Positions 42,797 to 53,483 of a stretch of 64,000 nucleotides of DNA are shown here, piece after piece; the stretch's first letter is position 1; each line of letters opens with the position of its first letter. Position numbers and translations under genes: made by a program. The notes beneath the pieces were generated by a model that made no database searches, had not been told where the DNA came from, and worked only from the letters and a program-made list of their open reading frames with translations. Origin of the DNA: Collinsella sp. MSK.8.10 (GTDB lineage Bacteria > Actinomycetota > Coriobacteriia > Coriobacteriales > Coriobacteriaceae); assembly GCF_019041915.1 (NCBI RefSeq), contig NZ_JAHPYF010000004.1:1-64000 (forward strand). Reading direction: 5' to 3'.

Positions 42797-44897
42797 CGAT
42801 GAGGAAAAAGACCAGGTACGCGCTGCGTCTGACCTGGTTGCCATCGTGCAGGAAACGGTCGAGCTCAAGCCCCGCGGCCATGAGTTTTGGGGATGCTGCC
42901 CCTTCCATGGCGAAAAGACGCCGTCCTTCCACATTATCCCCGCCACGCAGGTGTGGCATTGCTTTGGCTGCGGCGAGGGTGGCGACGTTTTCACGTATAT
43001 CATGAAGCGCGAGAACTTGAGCTTTCCCGAGTCAATCCGTTATTTGGCCGATCGCGCGGGTATTGAGCTGCATGACACCGGAGATCGCCGCGAGCGCGGC
43101 ACCAAGCGTGCCCGCATCTACGATCTGTGCGCCGAGACCGCCCAGTTCTACCACACCATGCTCATGCGCGGTAAGGACGGCCGTCCGCGCGAGTACTTTG
43201 CCAGCCGCGGCATGGGCGGCGACGTCTGCCGCCGCTACTGCCTGGGCTTTGCACCGGGCCGTAACGCGCTGGTGTCGCACCTGTCCCAGGCGGGTTTTAC
43301 CCCGCAGGAGATGATCGACGCCAACGTTGCCGTGAGCCGCGGGCGCGGGCAGCTTGCCGACCGCTTTTACGACCGCGTGATGTTCCCCATCTTTGACGAG
43401 CAGGGTCACAACATTGCCTTTGGCGGTCGCATTATGGGCGACGGTCAGCCTAAGTATCTCAACACCGCCGAGACGAGCGTGTTCCATAAAAAGCGAAACC
43501 TCTACGGTTTTAATTGGGCCAAGGAGTTTATCGTCGCGCAGGATACCGCCGTCGTGGTGGAGGGCTATACCGATTGCATCGCCTGCTGGGAGGCGGGGAT
43601 TAAAAACGTTGTCGCCACGCTGGGCACCGCGCTCACGGAGCATCATGTCAAGACGCTCATCCGCTTTGCCAAGCGCATCGTGTACATGTTCGATGGTGAC
43701 GCCGCCGGCCAAAAGGCCGCTCGCCGTGCGATTCAGTTTATTGAGCAGGATTCGATGGACCTGCGCTGTGTGGTGCTGCCCGACGGTAACGATCCCATGG
43801 AGTTCATCACGGCGCACGGCGGAGAGGAGCTGCAGAAACGCATTGACGCCGCCGAGCCTCTCATGGACTTTGTGTACCGTTCGCTGCAGGAGTCGAGTGA
43901 CATCACCACGCCGGGCGGTCGCGCCAAGGCGCTGGAGGATGCGCTGACGCTTATCTATCCGTTGCGCGACAGCTATATGATCGACACGTACTTTATCCAG
44001 ATTGCCGACCTGTTGGGTTTGGATCTGGAGACCGTGCGCGCGAGCTCGGGCCGTGTGTTTCGCGATGTCGCCAAGCGCGAGGATGTGGAACGACGTCGTG
44101 AGCAGAACTATGAGCGCCAGCGGGCACAGGCTGAGCGGTCCGGTAGCGCGGGCGGTCGGACGTCGGGTTCTCGCGATGCCGGTCGCGGTGCTTGGGCATC
44201 GGGCGCGAAGCCGCCGGTGTCCGCGCCGGTCGAAGAAGAGCCGTACGACTACGTCCCGCTTGATGCCTACGGTGCCGCGCCCGTGGAGGTCGTCGAAGAT
44301 CTTCCGCCGATCGATGTGCCTGATGGTATGGGCGCTGTGCCTGCGGCTGACGGTTCGGGCGCACCGGCTGCGGCGGCGCCGATGGTTCTTACCGATCTTG
44401 AACGCAAGTCCTTGGCAGGGGAGCGCGAACTGTTGACGATGCTCACGAGCTACCCCGACCTGTTCCGCACGTATGCCGACCGCATCTGCTCCATCGAGTG
44501 GGTTGACCCACGTCACGAGTCCATCGCATGGGCCGTTCTGGCAACGCCGCCGGGAACCGATCCTGCAGCCTGCATGGATGCGGCGCGCTCAGTGTGTCCC
44601 GATGCGGCAACGCTTGTGAGTGCCGGGCGCATCTCGGCGACGAGCAAGCACCCCACCGAGACGAACATCGTGTTTATGCTCGATACGCTCGAGCTCTACA
44701 CCATCAAGCGTCGCATGCGTGCCGCACAGGCCAAGCTGCGCCAGGACCGTTCGCTCGATGATGAGGCCCGTCGCGCGCTGACCGTGCAGGCCGCGCAGGA
44801 TTCGCAGCGTCAGCGCGAACTGCAAAAGTCGATCGGCGGCGTGGCAGACCCGTTTCGTTTGATCGGCCTGGAGGCCGCAGGCACCGAACAAGCCTAG
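42789..44897 (+). CDS. dnaG: DNA primase
   Basis: 702 residues; GTG start with AGGGGGTG upstream. CHC2 zinc-binding domain at the N-terminus (CCPFHGEKTPSFHI, HCFGCGEGGD), the RNA polymerase core (AFGGRIMGDGQPKYLN), and a TOPRIM domain (VVVEGYTDCIA, MFDGDAAGQKAA). A low-complexity linker (about 430-530) leads to a divergent helicase-binding C-terminal domain. Synthesises primers at the fork. Conserved upstream neighbour of the primary sigma factor. Confidence 0.93.
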   Translation: MISDEEKDQVRAASDLVAIVQETVELKPRGHEFWGCCPFHGEKTPSFHIIPATQVWHCFGCGEGGDVFTYIMKRENLSFPESIRYLADRAGIELHDTGDRRERGTKRARIYDLCAETAQFYHTMLMRGKDGRPREYFASRGMGGDVCRRYCLGFAPGRNALVSHLSQAGFTPQEMIDANVAVSRGRGQLADRFYDRVMFPIFDEQGHNIAFGGRIMGDGQPKYLNTAETSVFHKKRNLYGFNWAKEFIVAQDTAVVVEGYTDCIACWEAGIKNVVATLGTALTEHHVKTLIRFAKRIVYMFDGDAAGQKAARRAIQFIEQDSMDLRCVVLPDGNDPMEFITAHGGEELQKRIDAAEPLMDFVYRSLQESSDITTPGGRAKALEDALTLIYPLRDSYMIDTYFIQIADLLGLDLETVRASSGRVFRDVAKREDVERRREQNYERQRAQAERSGSAGGRTSGSRDAGRGAWASGAKPPVSAPVEEEPYDYVPLDAYGAAPVEVVEDLPPIDVPDGMGAVPAADGSGAPAAAAPMVLTDLERKSLAGERELLTMLTSYPDLFRTYADRICSIEWVDPRHESIAWAVLATPPGTDPAACMDAARSVCPDAATLVSAGRISATSKHPTETNIVFMLDTLELYTIKRRMRAAQAKLRQDRSLDDEARRALTVQAAQDSQRQRELQKSIGGVADPFRLIGLEAAGTEQA

Positions 44898-45007
44898 ATG
44901 TTGTGGTCAACCAGCGTATTCTCGCCTATATCCAGTCCTCTTTTTGGGTATAGACGTCACTGTGTGTGCTAAAGTATTGAGTCCTGTGGACTATGAAGGG
45001 AGAATCT

Positions 45008-46357
<1,350 letters not shown>

Positions 46358-46366
46358 TCAAGCAAG

Positions 46367-46402
46367 AAGCGCCCTCAAGCACATCTGCTTGGGGGCGCTT
46401 TC
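46367..46402 (+). terminator. Terminator of rpoD
   Basis: AAGCGCCCTCAAGC (46367-46380) and GCTTGGGGGCGCTT (46387-46400), then TC; a stable 14-bp stem with one G-U pair. Confidence 0.8.
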
Positions 46403-46406
46403 ATGT

Positions 46407-46460
46407 AGTCGTTGGGGACGTTCTTGAATGACTAGTCGTTCAAGAACGTCCCCAATGACT
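46407..46460. repeat. 54-bp nearly perfect palindrome with GGGGACG core
   Basis: The arms 46407-46433 and 46434-46460 are complementary except for two positions that are G-T pairs; there is no loop. It contains TTGGGGACGTTCTTGAA and its complement. It lies right after the rpoD terminator and before the tRNA promoter. Similar in style, and in its GGGACG core, to the palindrome at 29465-29542. Confidence 0.8.
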
Positions 46461-46487
46461 GGGTCGGAAAATTTCTTAAAAAAGTTC

Positions 46488-46515
46488 TTGCCCTAAGCTG
46501 ATTCGTCCGTATAAT
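46488..46515 (+). promoter_or_regulatory. Promoter of the tRNA-Asn pair
   Basis: TTGCCC (46488-46493), 16 bases, TATAAT (46510-46515); predicted start near 46522, about 24 bases before the first tRNA. Confidence 0.75.
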
Positions 46516-46545
46516 AAACTTCGTTGCTTGAGAGCACGCACCTAT

Positions 46546-46620
46546 TCCTCGGTAGCTCAATGGTAGAGCACGCGGCTGTTAACCGCGCTGTTGTAGGTTC
46601 GAGTCCTACCCGGGGAGCCA
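46546..46620 (+). tRNA. tRNA-Asn (GTT), first copy
   Basis: 75 nt with encoded CCA. Acceptor TCCTCGG pairs with CCGGGGA. The anticodon stem CGCGG/CCGCG holds loop CTGTTAA with anticodon GTT at 46578-46580. T arm GTAGG-TTCGAGT-CCTAC. Confidence 0.96.
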
Positions 46621-46653
46621 GAATTTTCCAGCCCTTTCCGTTGGGCTTTAAAT

Positions 46654-46728
46654 TCCTCGGTAGCTCAATGGTAGAGCACGCGGCTGTTAACCGCGCTGTT
46701 GTAGGTTCGAGTCCTACCCGGGGAGCCA
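46654..46728 (+). tRNA. tRNA-Asn (GTT), second copy
   Basis: Identical in sequence to the copy 33 bases upstream, including CCA; evidently a recent or homogenised duplication on one transcript. Confidence 0.96.
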
Positions 46729-46736
46729 GGTTGTAA

Positions 46737-46764
46737 AACCCGTCGCTTATGCGGCGGGTTTTTT
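46737..46764 (+). terminator. Terminator of the tRNA pair
   Basis: AACCCGTCGC (46737-46746) and GCGGCGGGTT (46751-46760), loop TTAT, then TTTT. Confidence 0.88.
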
Positions 46765-46922
46765 CATGCCGCGATCGCTGTTCGCGAACGTTACCGTATC
46801 AACATTTCGTGTCGAGGATGTAATCCCGAGGCTCGCCACCTCAACATGGCGCGGTCGTTGTAGAATATTGCAATGATTGCTCCCACGAGATGGTGCCGCG
46901 AGCACCAGATAAGGAGATTCTT

Positions 46923-47279
46923 GTGTCTGAGACCATTAACGGCAGCCTGAGCGTCTCGAACGACGTTATTGCCGATATTGCCGGTTATGCCGCGATGACG
47001 TGCTATGGCGTCGTCGGTATGGCTGAGCAGCTCCAGGGCGCCGAGAGCGTGCGCCTGCTTGCCGGTCAGCGCCTCCGCAAGGGCGTGCTTGTCTCCGCCG
47101 ACGAGAACGGCCTTACGGTCGATCTTCACGTCGTGCTCGAGAACGGCGTCAACATGAAGTCCGTCTGCCACAATCTTTCGAGCTCCGTTGCCTTCACCCT
47201 GCAGGAGATCGCCCAGATCGATCCCGCCAGCCTTAAGATCGGCATCCATATCGACGCGCTCAAGAGCCGTCTGAACTAG
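46923..47279 (+). CDS. Asp23/Gls24 family protein
   Basis: 118 residues from GTG 46923 (AAGGAGA 6 bases before). Family motifs: GSLSVSNDVIADIAGYAAMTCYGVVGM and VDLHVVLENGVNMKSVCHNL. Members are envelope-stress related in Firmicutes. Immediately upstream of the FakA-like kinase gene, as in many Gram-positive genomes (yloU-yloV order). Confidence 0.85.
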   Translation: MSETINGSLSVSNDVIADIAGYAAMTCYGVVGMAEQLQGAESVRLLAGQRLRKGVLVSADENGLTVDLHVVLENGVNMKSVCHNLSSSVAFTLQEIAQIDPASLKIGIHIDALKSRLN

Positions 47280-47306
47280 CATCCGAAAACGGAGATTCAA
47301 ATACCC

Positions 47307-48968
47307 ATGATTGCAAAGACCATTCGCACCTGTTTTCCGATCGCTGCGGCTGCTGTTTCCGACAAGGCCGAGGAGATCAACAAGCTCAACGTCTTCCCCG
47401 TACCCGACGGCGACACCGGTACCAACATGTCGCTCACGCTCGCTTCGGTGACCAAGGAGCTCTCCGCCCTTCCTGCCGATGCCGATATGGAAGCCATCGC
47501 CGGCGCCATCACCCACGGCTCCCTCATGGGCGCCCGCGGCAACTCCGGTGTCATCACCTCGCAGATCCTGCGCGGTGTGGCCGAGGGTCTCGTCTCTGCC
47601 GACGATCCCATTACGTCCGCCAACATCGCCTATGCGTTCCGTCGTGCCGTCAAGGTCGCCTTCCAGGCCGTCCGTAAGCCCATCGAGGGCACGATCCTCA
47701 CGGTGCTGCGCGATGTCTCGACTAAGGCCGACGAGTGCGAGAAGAAGAAGTTCTCGGCTGAGGATTCGCTCGATGCCATCGTCGTTGAGGCGTATCAGTC
47801 CGTCGCTCGCACGCCCGACTTGCTGCCCGTCCTCAAAGAGAACGGCGTGGTCGACTCCGGCGCCTTTGGCTTTGCCATCTTCCTGGAGAACTTTGTTGCC
47901 GCCGCGCTTGGCCGCAGCACCGTTGTCGAGGATTTCTCCGCCACGTTTGATTCCGCTGGCTCTGCCCGCGATGCGGCCCTTGGTCGCGTTGAGATCGAGG
48001 CCAATGACGATTGGGAGGGCTCGGAGTTCCGCTACTGCAACGAGTTCCTCTTTAAGGCCGACGCCCCGTTTGACGAGGACGAGTGCCTTAAGTTCCTGGG
48101 CTCCATGGGCGACTGCGAGCTGCTCGTGGGTGCCTACCCCGACTACAAGATCCATGTGCACTCCAACACCCCCAACCTGGTGCTCGAGCACATGCTGCAG
48201 CTTGGTCAGATCTATGAGGTCTTTATCCACAACATGGAGATGGAGGCCCACGACCGTACCGCTAAGATTCACGAGGACCAGGAGAAGGCCGCCGAGCCCG
48301 CCAAGGCCTTGGGCTTTGTCGCCGTTGCCGCCGGTTCCGGCGAGGCAGACATCCTCAAGTCCCTCGGCGTTGACGTGATCGTCTCGGGTGGCCAGACCAT
48401 GAACCCCTCGACCGCCGACCTGCTGGGCGCCGTCGACCAGGTCAACGCGACCTCGGTCATCATTTTGCCCAACAACGGTAACATCCGCATGGCTGCCGAG
48501 GCCGCTGCCTCTGCCTGCGCCGATAAGAAGGTCGCCGTCGTTCCCACGAAGACCGTCCCGCAGGCCTTCTCCGCGCTGTTCGCGGTCCTGCCCGATTCCG
48601 AGCTTGAGGACGCCGTCGCCGCCATGGTCGACGCCATCAGCGAGGTCCGCGATGGCGAGGTCACCCGCGCCGTGCGCGATTCCAGCGCCTCGGACGGCTC
48701 GCCGATTCACTCCGGCGACGTCATGGGCATCATTGCCGGCTCCATCGACGTGGTCGGCTCCGACGTGAAGCAGGTCACGCTCGACTGCATCAACCGCATG
48801 CAGGAGGAAGAGGAGGGTGACGCGCTGACGATTCTGGCCGGCGAGGAGCTGTCCGATGAGGCCTTCCAGGAGATCGTCGACGCTATCGAGGAGGCTCAGC
48901 CCGACCTGGAGATCGACGCCCATCGTGGCGAGCAGCCGCTCTATCCCGTGATCTTCTCGATCGAGTAG
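47307..48968 (+). CDS. fakA: FakA-like DAK2-domain fatty acid kinase
   Basis: 553 residues. The DAK2/DhaL ATP-binding domain begins with EEINKLNVFPVPDGDTGTNM (Asp residues for Mg-ATP), followed by GALMGARGNSGVI-type motif (HGSLMGARGNSGVITSQILRG). A middle domain and a C-terminal DegV-like/DAK1-like domain (VSGGQTMNPSTADL) follow. FakA phosphorylates fatty acids held by FakB; no fakB is in the window. GGAGA lies 12 bases before the ATG. Confidence 0.87.
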   Translation: MIAKTIRTCFPIAAAAVSDKAEEINKLNVFPVPDGDTGTNMSLTLASVTKELSALPADADMEAIAGAITHGSLMGARGNSGVITSQILRGVAEGLVSADDPITSANIAYAFRRAVKVAFQAVRKPIEGTILTVLRDVSTKADECEKKKFSAEDSLDAIVVEAYQSVARTPDLLPVLKENGVVDSGAFGFAIFLENFVAAALGRSTVVEDFSATFDSAGSARDAALGRVEIEANDDWEGSEFRYCNEFLFKADAPFDEDECLKFLGSMGDCELLVGAYPDYKIHVHSNTPNLVLEHMLQLGQIYEVFIHNMEMEAHDRTAKIHEDQEKAAEPAKALGFVAVAAGSGEADILKSLGVDVIVSGGQTMNPSTADLLGAVDQVNATSVIILPNNGNIRMAAEAAASACADKKVAVVPTKTVPQAFSALFAVLPDSELEDAVAAMVDAISEVRDGEVTRAVRDSSASDGSPIHSGDVMGIIAGSIDVVGSDVKQVTLDCINRMQEEEEGDALTILAGEELSDEAFQEIVDAIEEAQPDLEIDAHRGEQPLYPVIFSIE

Positions 48969-48978
48969 GCAACTGCCC

Positions 48979-51156
48979 ATGTCCGAGCTGTGCTCCGTGC
49001 CGCGCGTCTCGGAGCGCTTTGCCCAGAGCAATGCGCTCGACGAAGATATCGCGCGACTCAAATATGTTTCGGGTAAACGTGAGGAGGCCCTTCGCCGTCT
49101 GGGAATTCGGACAGTGGGGGACCTCCTTCTCCATATTCCTCATCGATACCTCGACTTTACCCGTTCGTGGTCCATCGAGATGGCGCCCATCGGTACCGTG
49201 TGCACCATCATCGCCACGGTCGATCGTATCGTCCAAAAGCAGCCGCGTCCGCGCATGCAGGTGACCGAGGTCTCACTCGTTGACGAGACGGGCGTGCTGC
49301 AGGTCGCCTTTTTCCGCCAGCCCTGGATTGCCCAACAGCTTAAGCAGGGCGACCGCCTGGCCGTGATGGGCAAGGTTGAATTTGCCTACGGTTTTAAGCA
49401 GATGGCCTCGCCGCACTTTGAAAAGCTCGAGGATGGGCGTGCCGCAGGCACCATCCTGCCGGTCCATTATGTGAGTGACGGCGTGAGCCAGGCGTGGATG
49501 CGCCGCATCGTAAGCGGCGCGCTCGAGGTCGTCGGCAATCCCTTCGACCCGATTCCCGCACGCTTGCGCGTCAAGCGACGCCTGATGAGCAATGCCCGCG
49601 CGCTTCGATCGATCCACTTTCCATCGAGTATGGCTGAGCGGGATATCGCGCGACGTCGCCTTGCTTATGAGGAGTGCCTTTACCTTCAGCTGGCGCTGCG
49701 CCTGCGCAACGATGGCGGCCTAGTCGATGTGGTGCCCTATGCCCACACCGCGGGCGAGCACCTGGCCGCACTCAAGCAAGCCCTGCCGTTTTCGCTGAGC
49801 GACGAGCAGGAGGCCGCGTTCCAAGATATCCTGCGCGATATGTGCGATGGCGGGCGCGTGATGAACCGCCTGCTGCTGGGCGATGTCGGTACCGGCAAGA
49901 CCGCCGTTGCCGCCTGCGCGCTGGCTGTGGCTGCCGATAGCGGCACGCAGGCCTGTGTTATGGCGCCCACGGGCGTGCTGGCGCGCCAATATGCCGATAA
50001 GACCGGCCCTCTGCTCTCTCAGGCCGGCATGTCCTGGGCGCTTCTGACGGGTGCCACGCCGGCCGCAGAGCGCGAGCGCATTCATGCCCAGCTGGAATCG
50101 GGCGAGCTCGACGTGCTCTTTGGCACCCACGCGGTGCTTTCAGATAACGTTGCGTTCAAGCATCTGTCGCTCGTGGTCATCGATGAACAGCACCGGTTTG
50201 GTGTGGGCCAGCGCAATGCCCTGCGCGCCAAGGGCCCCGGTGCGGACCTGCTCGTTATGACGGCGACGCCGATCCCGCGTACGTTGGCGCTCTCTGTCTA
50301 TGGCGACCTGGACACGAGCATCATTCGCCATCGGCCTGTTCCGGGGGCAGGCGTTACGACACGCGTGCTCACCGAGTCGAGCCGTGACTTGGCCTACGGC
50401 GCCATCCGCGAGGCGCATGAAAAGGGCCAGCAGGCCTATGTGATCTGCCCCCTCGTGGAGCCGAGTGACTCGGCCGATGAGCTGGAAGACGTGCCCGGTA
50501 TTGCCCGCGACGATGAGGGCCGCGTAACCGTCCCCGTGCCGCTGCACGATACGGCAACCGAGCTCGACCGCCTGCGCCTGGCGTTGCCGGGTCTTGTCAT
50601 CGAGCGCCTTCACGGCCGCATGCCGGCGGGGGAGAAGGACCGCGTGATCGATGCCTTCAAGCGCGGCGAGATCGACGTGCTCGTATCGACCACGGTGGTC
50701 GAGGTGGGTGTCGACGTGCCCAACGCCACCGTCATGGTCATCGAGAACGGTGAGCGCTTTGGCTTGGCGGCCCTGCACCAGCTGCGCGGTCGCGTGGGCC
50801 GCGGCAGCGTGTCGGGCACGTGCCTGGTCATGACGCACTCCAAGGGCAACGGCGGCGCGTCGGCGGCGCAAGATCGTCTGCAATCGCTCGAAAAAACCTC
50901 GGATGGCTTTACGCTCGCCCAGATGGACCTGCGCCTGCGCCACGAGGGCGAAATCCTGGGGTACCGCCAGCACGGCGGTGTGACCTTGCGCTTTGTGGAC
51001 CTGGACGCCGATGAGGACCTTATCGAATGGGCCCATTTGGACGCGGTCGAGCTCTTGAGGTATGCTTGCAACCTTGACTCTGTGGCGACGCGTCCCTTGC
51101 GCGACGCGGTCGCCATGCGTTATCGACATATCTTTAAGGAGGTCAGCGGAGGATGA
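48979..51156 (+). CDS. recG: ATP-dependent DNA helicase RecG
   Basis: 725 residues. N-terminal wedge domain (VGDLLLHIPHRYLDFT, OB-fold). Motor motifs are Walker A GDVGTGKT, DEQHRFGVGQRN (motif II), MTATPIPRTLAL and RLHGRMPAGEKDRV. Motifs V/VI are STTVVEVGVDVPNATVMVIENGERFG and HQLRGRVGRG. Remodels stalled forks and R-loops. Conserved neighbour of rsmD and coaD. Confidence 0.94.
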   Translation: MSELCSVPRVSERFAQSNALDEDIARLKYVSGKREEALRRLGIRTVGDLLLHIPHRYLDFTRSWSIEMAPIGTVCTIIATVDRIVQKQPRPRMQVTEVSLVDETGVLQVAFFRQPWIAQQLKQGDRLAVMGKVEFAYGFKQMASPHFEKLEDGRAAGTILPVHYVSDGVSQAWMRRIVSGALEVVGNPFDPIPARLRVKRRLMSNARALRSIHFPSSMAERDIARRRLAYEECLYLQLALRLRNDGGLVDVVPYAHTAGEHLAALKQALPFSLSDEQEAAFQDILRDMCDGGRVMNRLLLGDVGTGKTAVAACALAVAADSGTQACVMAPTGVLARQYADKTGPLLSQAGMSWALLTGATPAAERERIHAQLESGELDVLFGTHAVLSDNVAFKHLSLVVIDEQHRFGVGQRNALRAKGPGADLLVMTATPIPRTLALSVYGDLDTSIIRHRPVPGAGVTTRVLTESSRDLAYGAIREAHEKGQQAYVICPLVEPSDSADELEDVPGIARDDEGRVTVPVPLHDTATELDRLRLALPGLVIERLHGRMPAGEKDRVIDAFKRGEIDVLVSTTVVEVGVDVPNATVMVIENGERFGLAALHQLRGRVGRGSVSGTCLVMTHSKGNGGASAAQDRLQSLEKTSDGFTLAQMDLRLRHEGEILGYRQHGGVTLRFVDLDADEDLIEWAHLDAVELLRYACNLDSVATRPLRDAVAMRYRHIFKEVSGG

Positions 51157-51809
51157 GAATCATCGGCGGCGAATGGCGCGGTCGTAAGATCGAGGAGCCC
51201 CGTGGTCGCGATGTCACCCGCCCCACGACTGATCGCGTGCGCGAGGCGTGCGCATCTATGGTCATGTCGGCATTCGATTTCGATTTGGACGAAGTTCGTG
51301 TGCTGGACGCCTTTGGCGGCTCCGGTGCCTTAGGGTTAGAGATGCTCTCTCGTGGGGCCCGCTCGCTCACGACGTTTGAGATCGATCGCAACGCCGCGCG
51401 GCTCATTACCAAGAATATCGAGTCGCTCTGCCGCGACCGTGCGCGTTGGCGCGTGGTCACGGGCGACATGCTGGCGAGTGCCTCGCGCGGTCGTGTACCG
51501 GGCGGCCCCTTTGATCTGGTCCTACTCGACCCGCCCTATGCTTTTGGTGCCGAGCCGGTCGAGGAACTGCTACAGAACTTGGCTCAGCAGGGTCTGCTTG
51601 CACCTGGCGCTTATGCCCTGTTTGAGCATGCCGCCGCCGATGCGGGCGCGCATCCGGCAGACTTTGAGACTGTACGTGAGAAGCGCTACGGCATTACCTC
51701 GGTCGACCTGCTTCGTTGGGTCGGCGATGACGATGGTGAGGGCGATAGCGCCGGCACCGATGCTGACAACAACGATGCCACGACGTTTCAGGAGGATGCT
51801 CATGAGTGA
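51153..51809 (+). CDS. rsmD: 16S rRNA (guanine-966-N2) methyltransferase
   Basis: 218 residues; ATG overlaps the recG stop. RIIGGEWRGRKIEEPRG and RPTTDRVREACASM at the N-terminus. SAM motif I LDAFGGSGALGLEMLSRGA; catalytic DPPYAF. The last 35 residues are an acidic Asp/Gly tail beyond the usual end. Overlaps coaD by 8 bases. Confidence 0.9.
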   Translation: MRIIGGEWRGRKIEEPRGRDVTRPTTDRVREACASMVMSAFDFDLDEVRVLDAFGGSGALGLEMLSRGARSLTTFEIDRNAARLITKNIESLCRDRARWRVVTGDMLASASRGRVPGGPFDLVLLDPPYAFGAEPVEELLQNLAQQGLLAPGAYALFEHAAADAGAHPADFETVREKRYGITSVDLLRWVGDDDGEGDSAGTDADNNDATTFQEDAHE

Positions 51810-52299
51810 CACCATCAATCGCGTGATCGTCCCGGGTACCTTCGATCCCATCACGTTTGGCCATATCGATGTGATCCGCCGCGCCCGCCGCATCTTTCCC
51901 AGCGTGATCGTCGCTGTTGCCGAGTCGCAGGGTAAAAACGGTGTGGGCACCACGTTTACGCTCGATGAGCGCGTGGCGCTGGCCCGCGAGGCGCTCGGTG
52001 ATATCGACGGCGTTGAGGTCCTGCCCTTTACCGGCCTGCTGGTCGACTTCGCTCGTGAGCAGGGGGCGGGGGCCGTGGTCAAGGGCCTGCGCGCCATGAC
52101 CGACTTTGAGTACGAGCTGCAGCAGGCCGACCTCAACTATCGCTTGGATAACGAGCTGGAGTCCATCTTTGTCATGAGCGCGCCGCAGTACGGCTATATC
52201 TCAAGCTCGGTTGTTCGCCAGATCGCCTCGCTCGGTAGTGACGTATCGACGTTTGTCCCGCCCAACGTGGTCGAAGCGCTCAAACATCGCTTTTCGTGA
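51802..52299 (+). CDS. coaD: Phosphopantetheine adenylyltransferase
   Basis: 165 residues from ATG 51802 (GGAGG 7 bases before). T-x-G-H nucleotidyltransferase motif in PGTFDPITFGHIDVIRRA, VKGLRAMTDFEYELQ, and the ISSS-type motif YISSSVVRQIASLG. Penultimate step of CoA synthesis. Confidence 0.93.
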   Translation: MSDTINRVIVPGTFDPITFGHIDVIRRARRIFPSVIVAVAESQGKNGVGTTFTLDERVALAREALGDIDGVEVLPFTGLLVDFAREQGAGAVVKGLRAMTDFEYELQQADLNYRLDNELESIFVMSAPQYGYISSSVVRQIASLGSDVSTFVPPNVVEALKHRFS

Positions 52300-52367
52300 C
52301 GTTTCTTATTGCCTGGTGGCATGTGGTAAACTAGCACGATGATATGTTACCTATGAAAGGAGACCGG

Positions 52368-52865
52368 ATGCCGGGCGAGAATTTTCCTGGCGATAGGATC
52401 GTCAGCTTGGTCGATGAGCTCGAAGGGCTGATCGAGGAAGCCAAGCCGCCTTTCGGCAAGAACGCTCAGTTCAAGGTCATCGACGCCGACGTGTTCTTCA
52501 ACATCCTCGACGAGATCCGCATGAGCTATCCCGAGGAGTGGCAGAAGTCCCGCCGTATCCTTAAGGAGCGCGAGGAGCTTATGGCTTCCGCCGCCGCTCA
52601 GGCCGATTCCATCATCGCCGACGCTCAGCAGCAGGCCCTCACCATTGCCGGTGAGCAGGAGATCGTCCGCCTTGCGCAGCAGCAGGCCGACGACATCCGC
52701 GATCGTGCCCAGCAGTACGAGCGCGAGACGCGTTATGCTGCCGAGGACTACGCAGAGCAGGTCTTTACGCACCTTGAGGAAAACCTCAAGAGTCTGACCG
52801 GCACCGTTACCCGTTGCCGTCAGCAGCTCAACGAGGGTGCCGCCCAACAGAATGGTCAGTGGTAA
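52368..52865 (+). CDS. Coiled-coil protein, DivIVA/ATP-synthase-b-like
   Basis: 165 residues from ATG 52368 (AAAGGAG 5 bases before). A short N-terminal module (IVSLVDELEGLIEEAKPPFG) and VFFNILDEIRMSYPEEW are followed by a long Gln/Ala/Glu-rich coiled coil (about 65-150). This form is common beside coaD in Actinobacteria and is sometimes labelled ATPase, but there is no P-loop. A role in cell shape or division is only suggested by the DivIVA-like layout. Shares its stop with the next start (TAATG). Confidence 0.75.
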   Translation: MPGENFPGDRIVSLVDELEGLIEEAKPPFGKNAQFKVIDADVFFNILDEIRMSYPEEWQKSRRILKEREELMASAAAQADSIIADAQQQALTIAGEQEIVRLAQQQADDIRDRAQQYERETRYAAEDYAEQVFTHLEENLKSLTGTVTRCRQQLNEGAAQQNGQW

Positions 52866-53419
52866 TGGCTGAGTTCCCGAGCGTTACCGTCGATCTTTCT
52901 GAGCAGCTCGAGTTTCCTGGAGATTCGTATCCGCTGACCGGTAAGGTCGATGTCCCCACCTACACGGTGGGCGAGAAGGACTACCAGCTGCAGGACGGCA
53001 TCGACTACGACGTTGTCTTTACCAATGCCGGTACCGGCGTCTTGCTCACGGGTATGGTCCGCGCGCACGCCACCGGCGAGTGCGACCGTTGCCTGGAGCC
53101 CGCCTCGTTTGATATCGCCGGCGAGATCGAGGAGTTCTACCTCTTTGAGGAGCCCGAGGATCCCGAGGCCTACGAGGACGGCTACGAGCTCCTGGGTGAG
53201 GACCGTCTAGTCGATCTGGGTGAGCCCATCAATGACGCGGTCGTTATGGACACGCCGTTTGTAGTGCTCTGCAAGCCCGATTGCCGTGGTCTGTGCCCCA
53301 CATGCGGTTGCAATCTCAACGTCGAGCAATGCGATTGCGCCGCCCAGGCAGAGGCGGAATGGGCCGCTGCCACGGAAAATCCATTTGCAGCATTGAAGAA
53401 TCTCAAGCTCGATGAGTAA
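52865..53419 (+). CDS. DUF177/YceD family protein
   Basis: 184 residues from ATG 52865. YceD features: ATGECDRCLEPASFDI, an acidic middle (YLFEEPEDPEAYEDGYEL), LGEPINDAVVMDTPFVVLCKPDCRGLCPTCG, and DC near the end. The paired Cys may bind metal. The family is linked to 23S rRNA maturation and nearly always precedes rpmF, as here. Confidence 0.9.
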   Translation: MAEFPSVTVDLSEQLEFPGDSYPLTGKVDVPTYTVGEKDYQLQDGIDYDVVFTNAGTGVLLTGMVRAHATGECDRCLEPASFDIAGEIEEFYLFEEPEDPEAYEDGYELLGEDRLVDLGEPINDAVVMDTPFVVLCKPDCRGLCPTCGCNLNVEQCDCAAQAEAEWAAATENPFAALKNLKLDE

Positions 53420-53483
53420 AACTGTGGTAGTATCGCTACTTGCGCGTAATCGCCACACTGGATAGTTCATAAGGAAGGTCACT

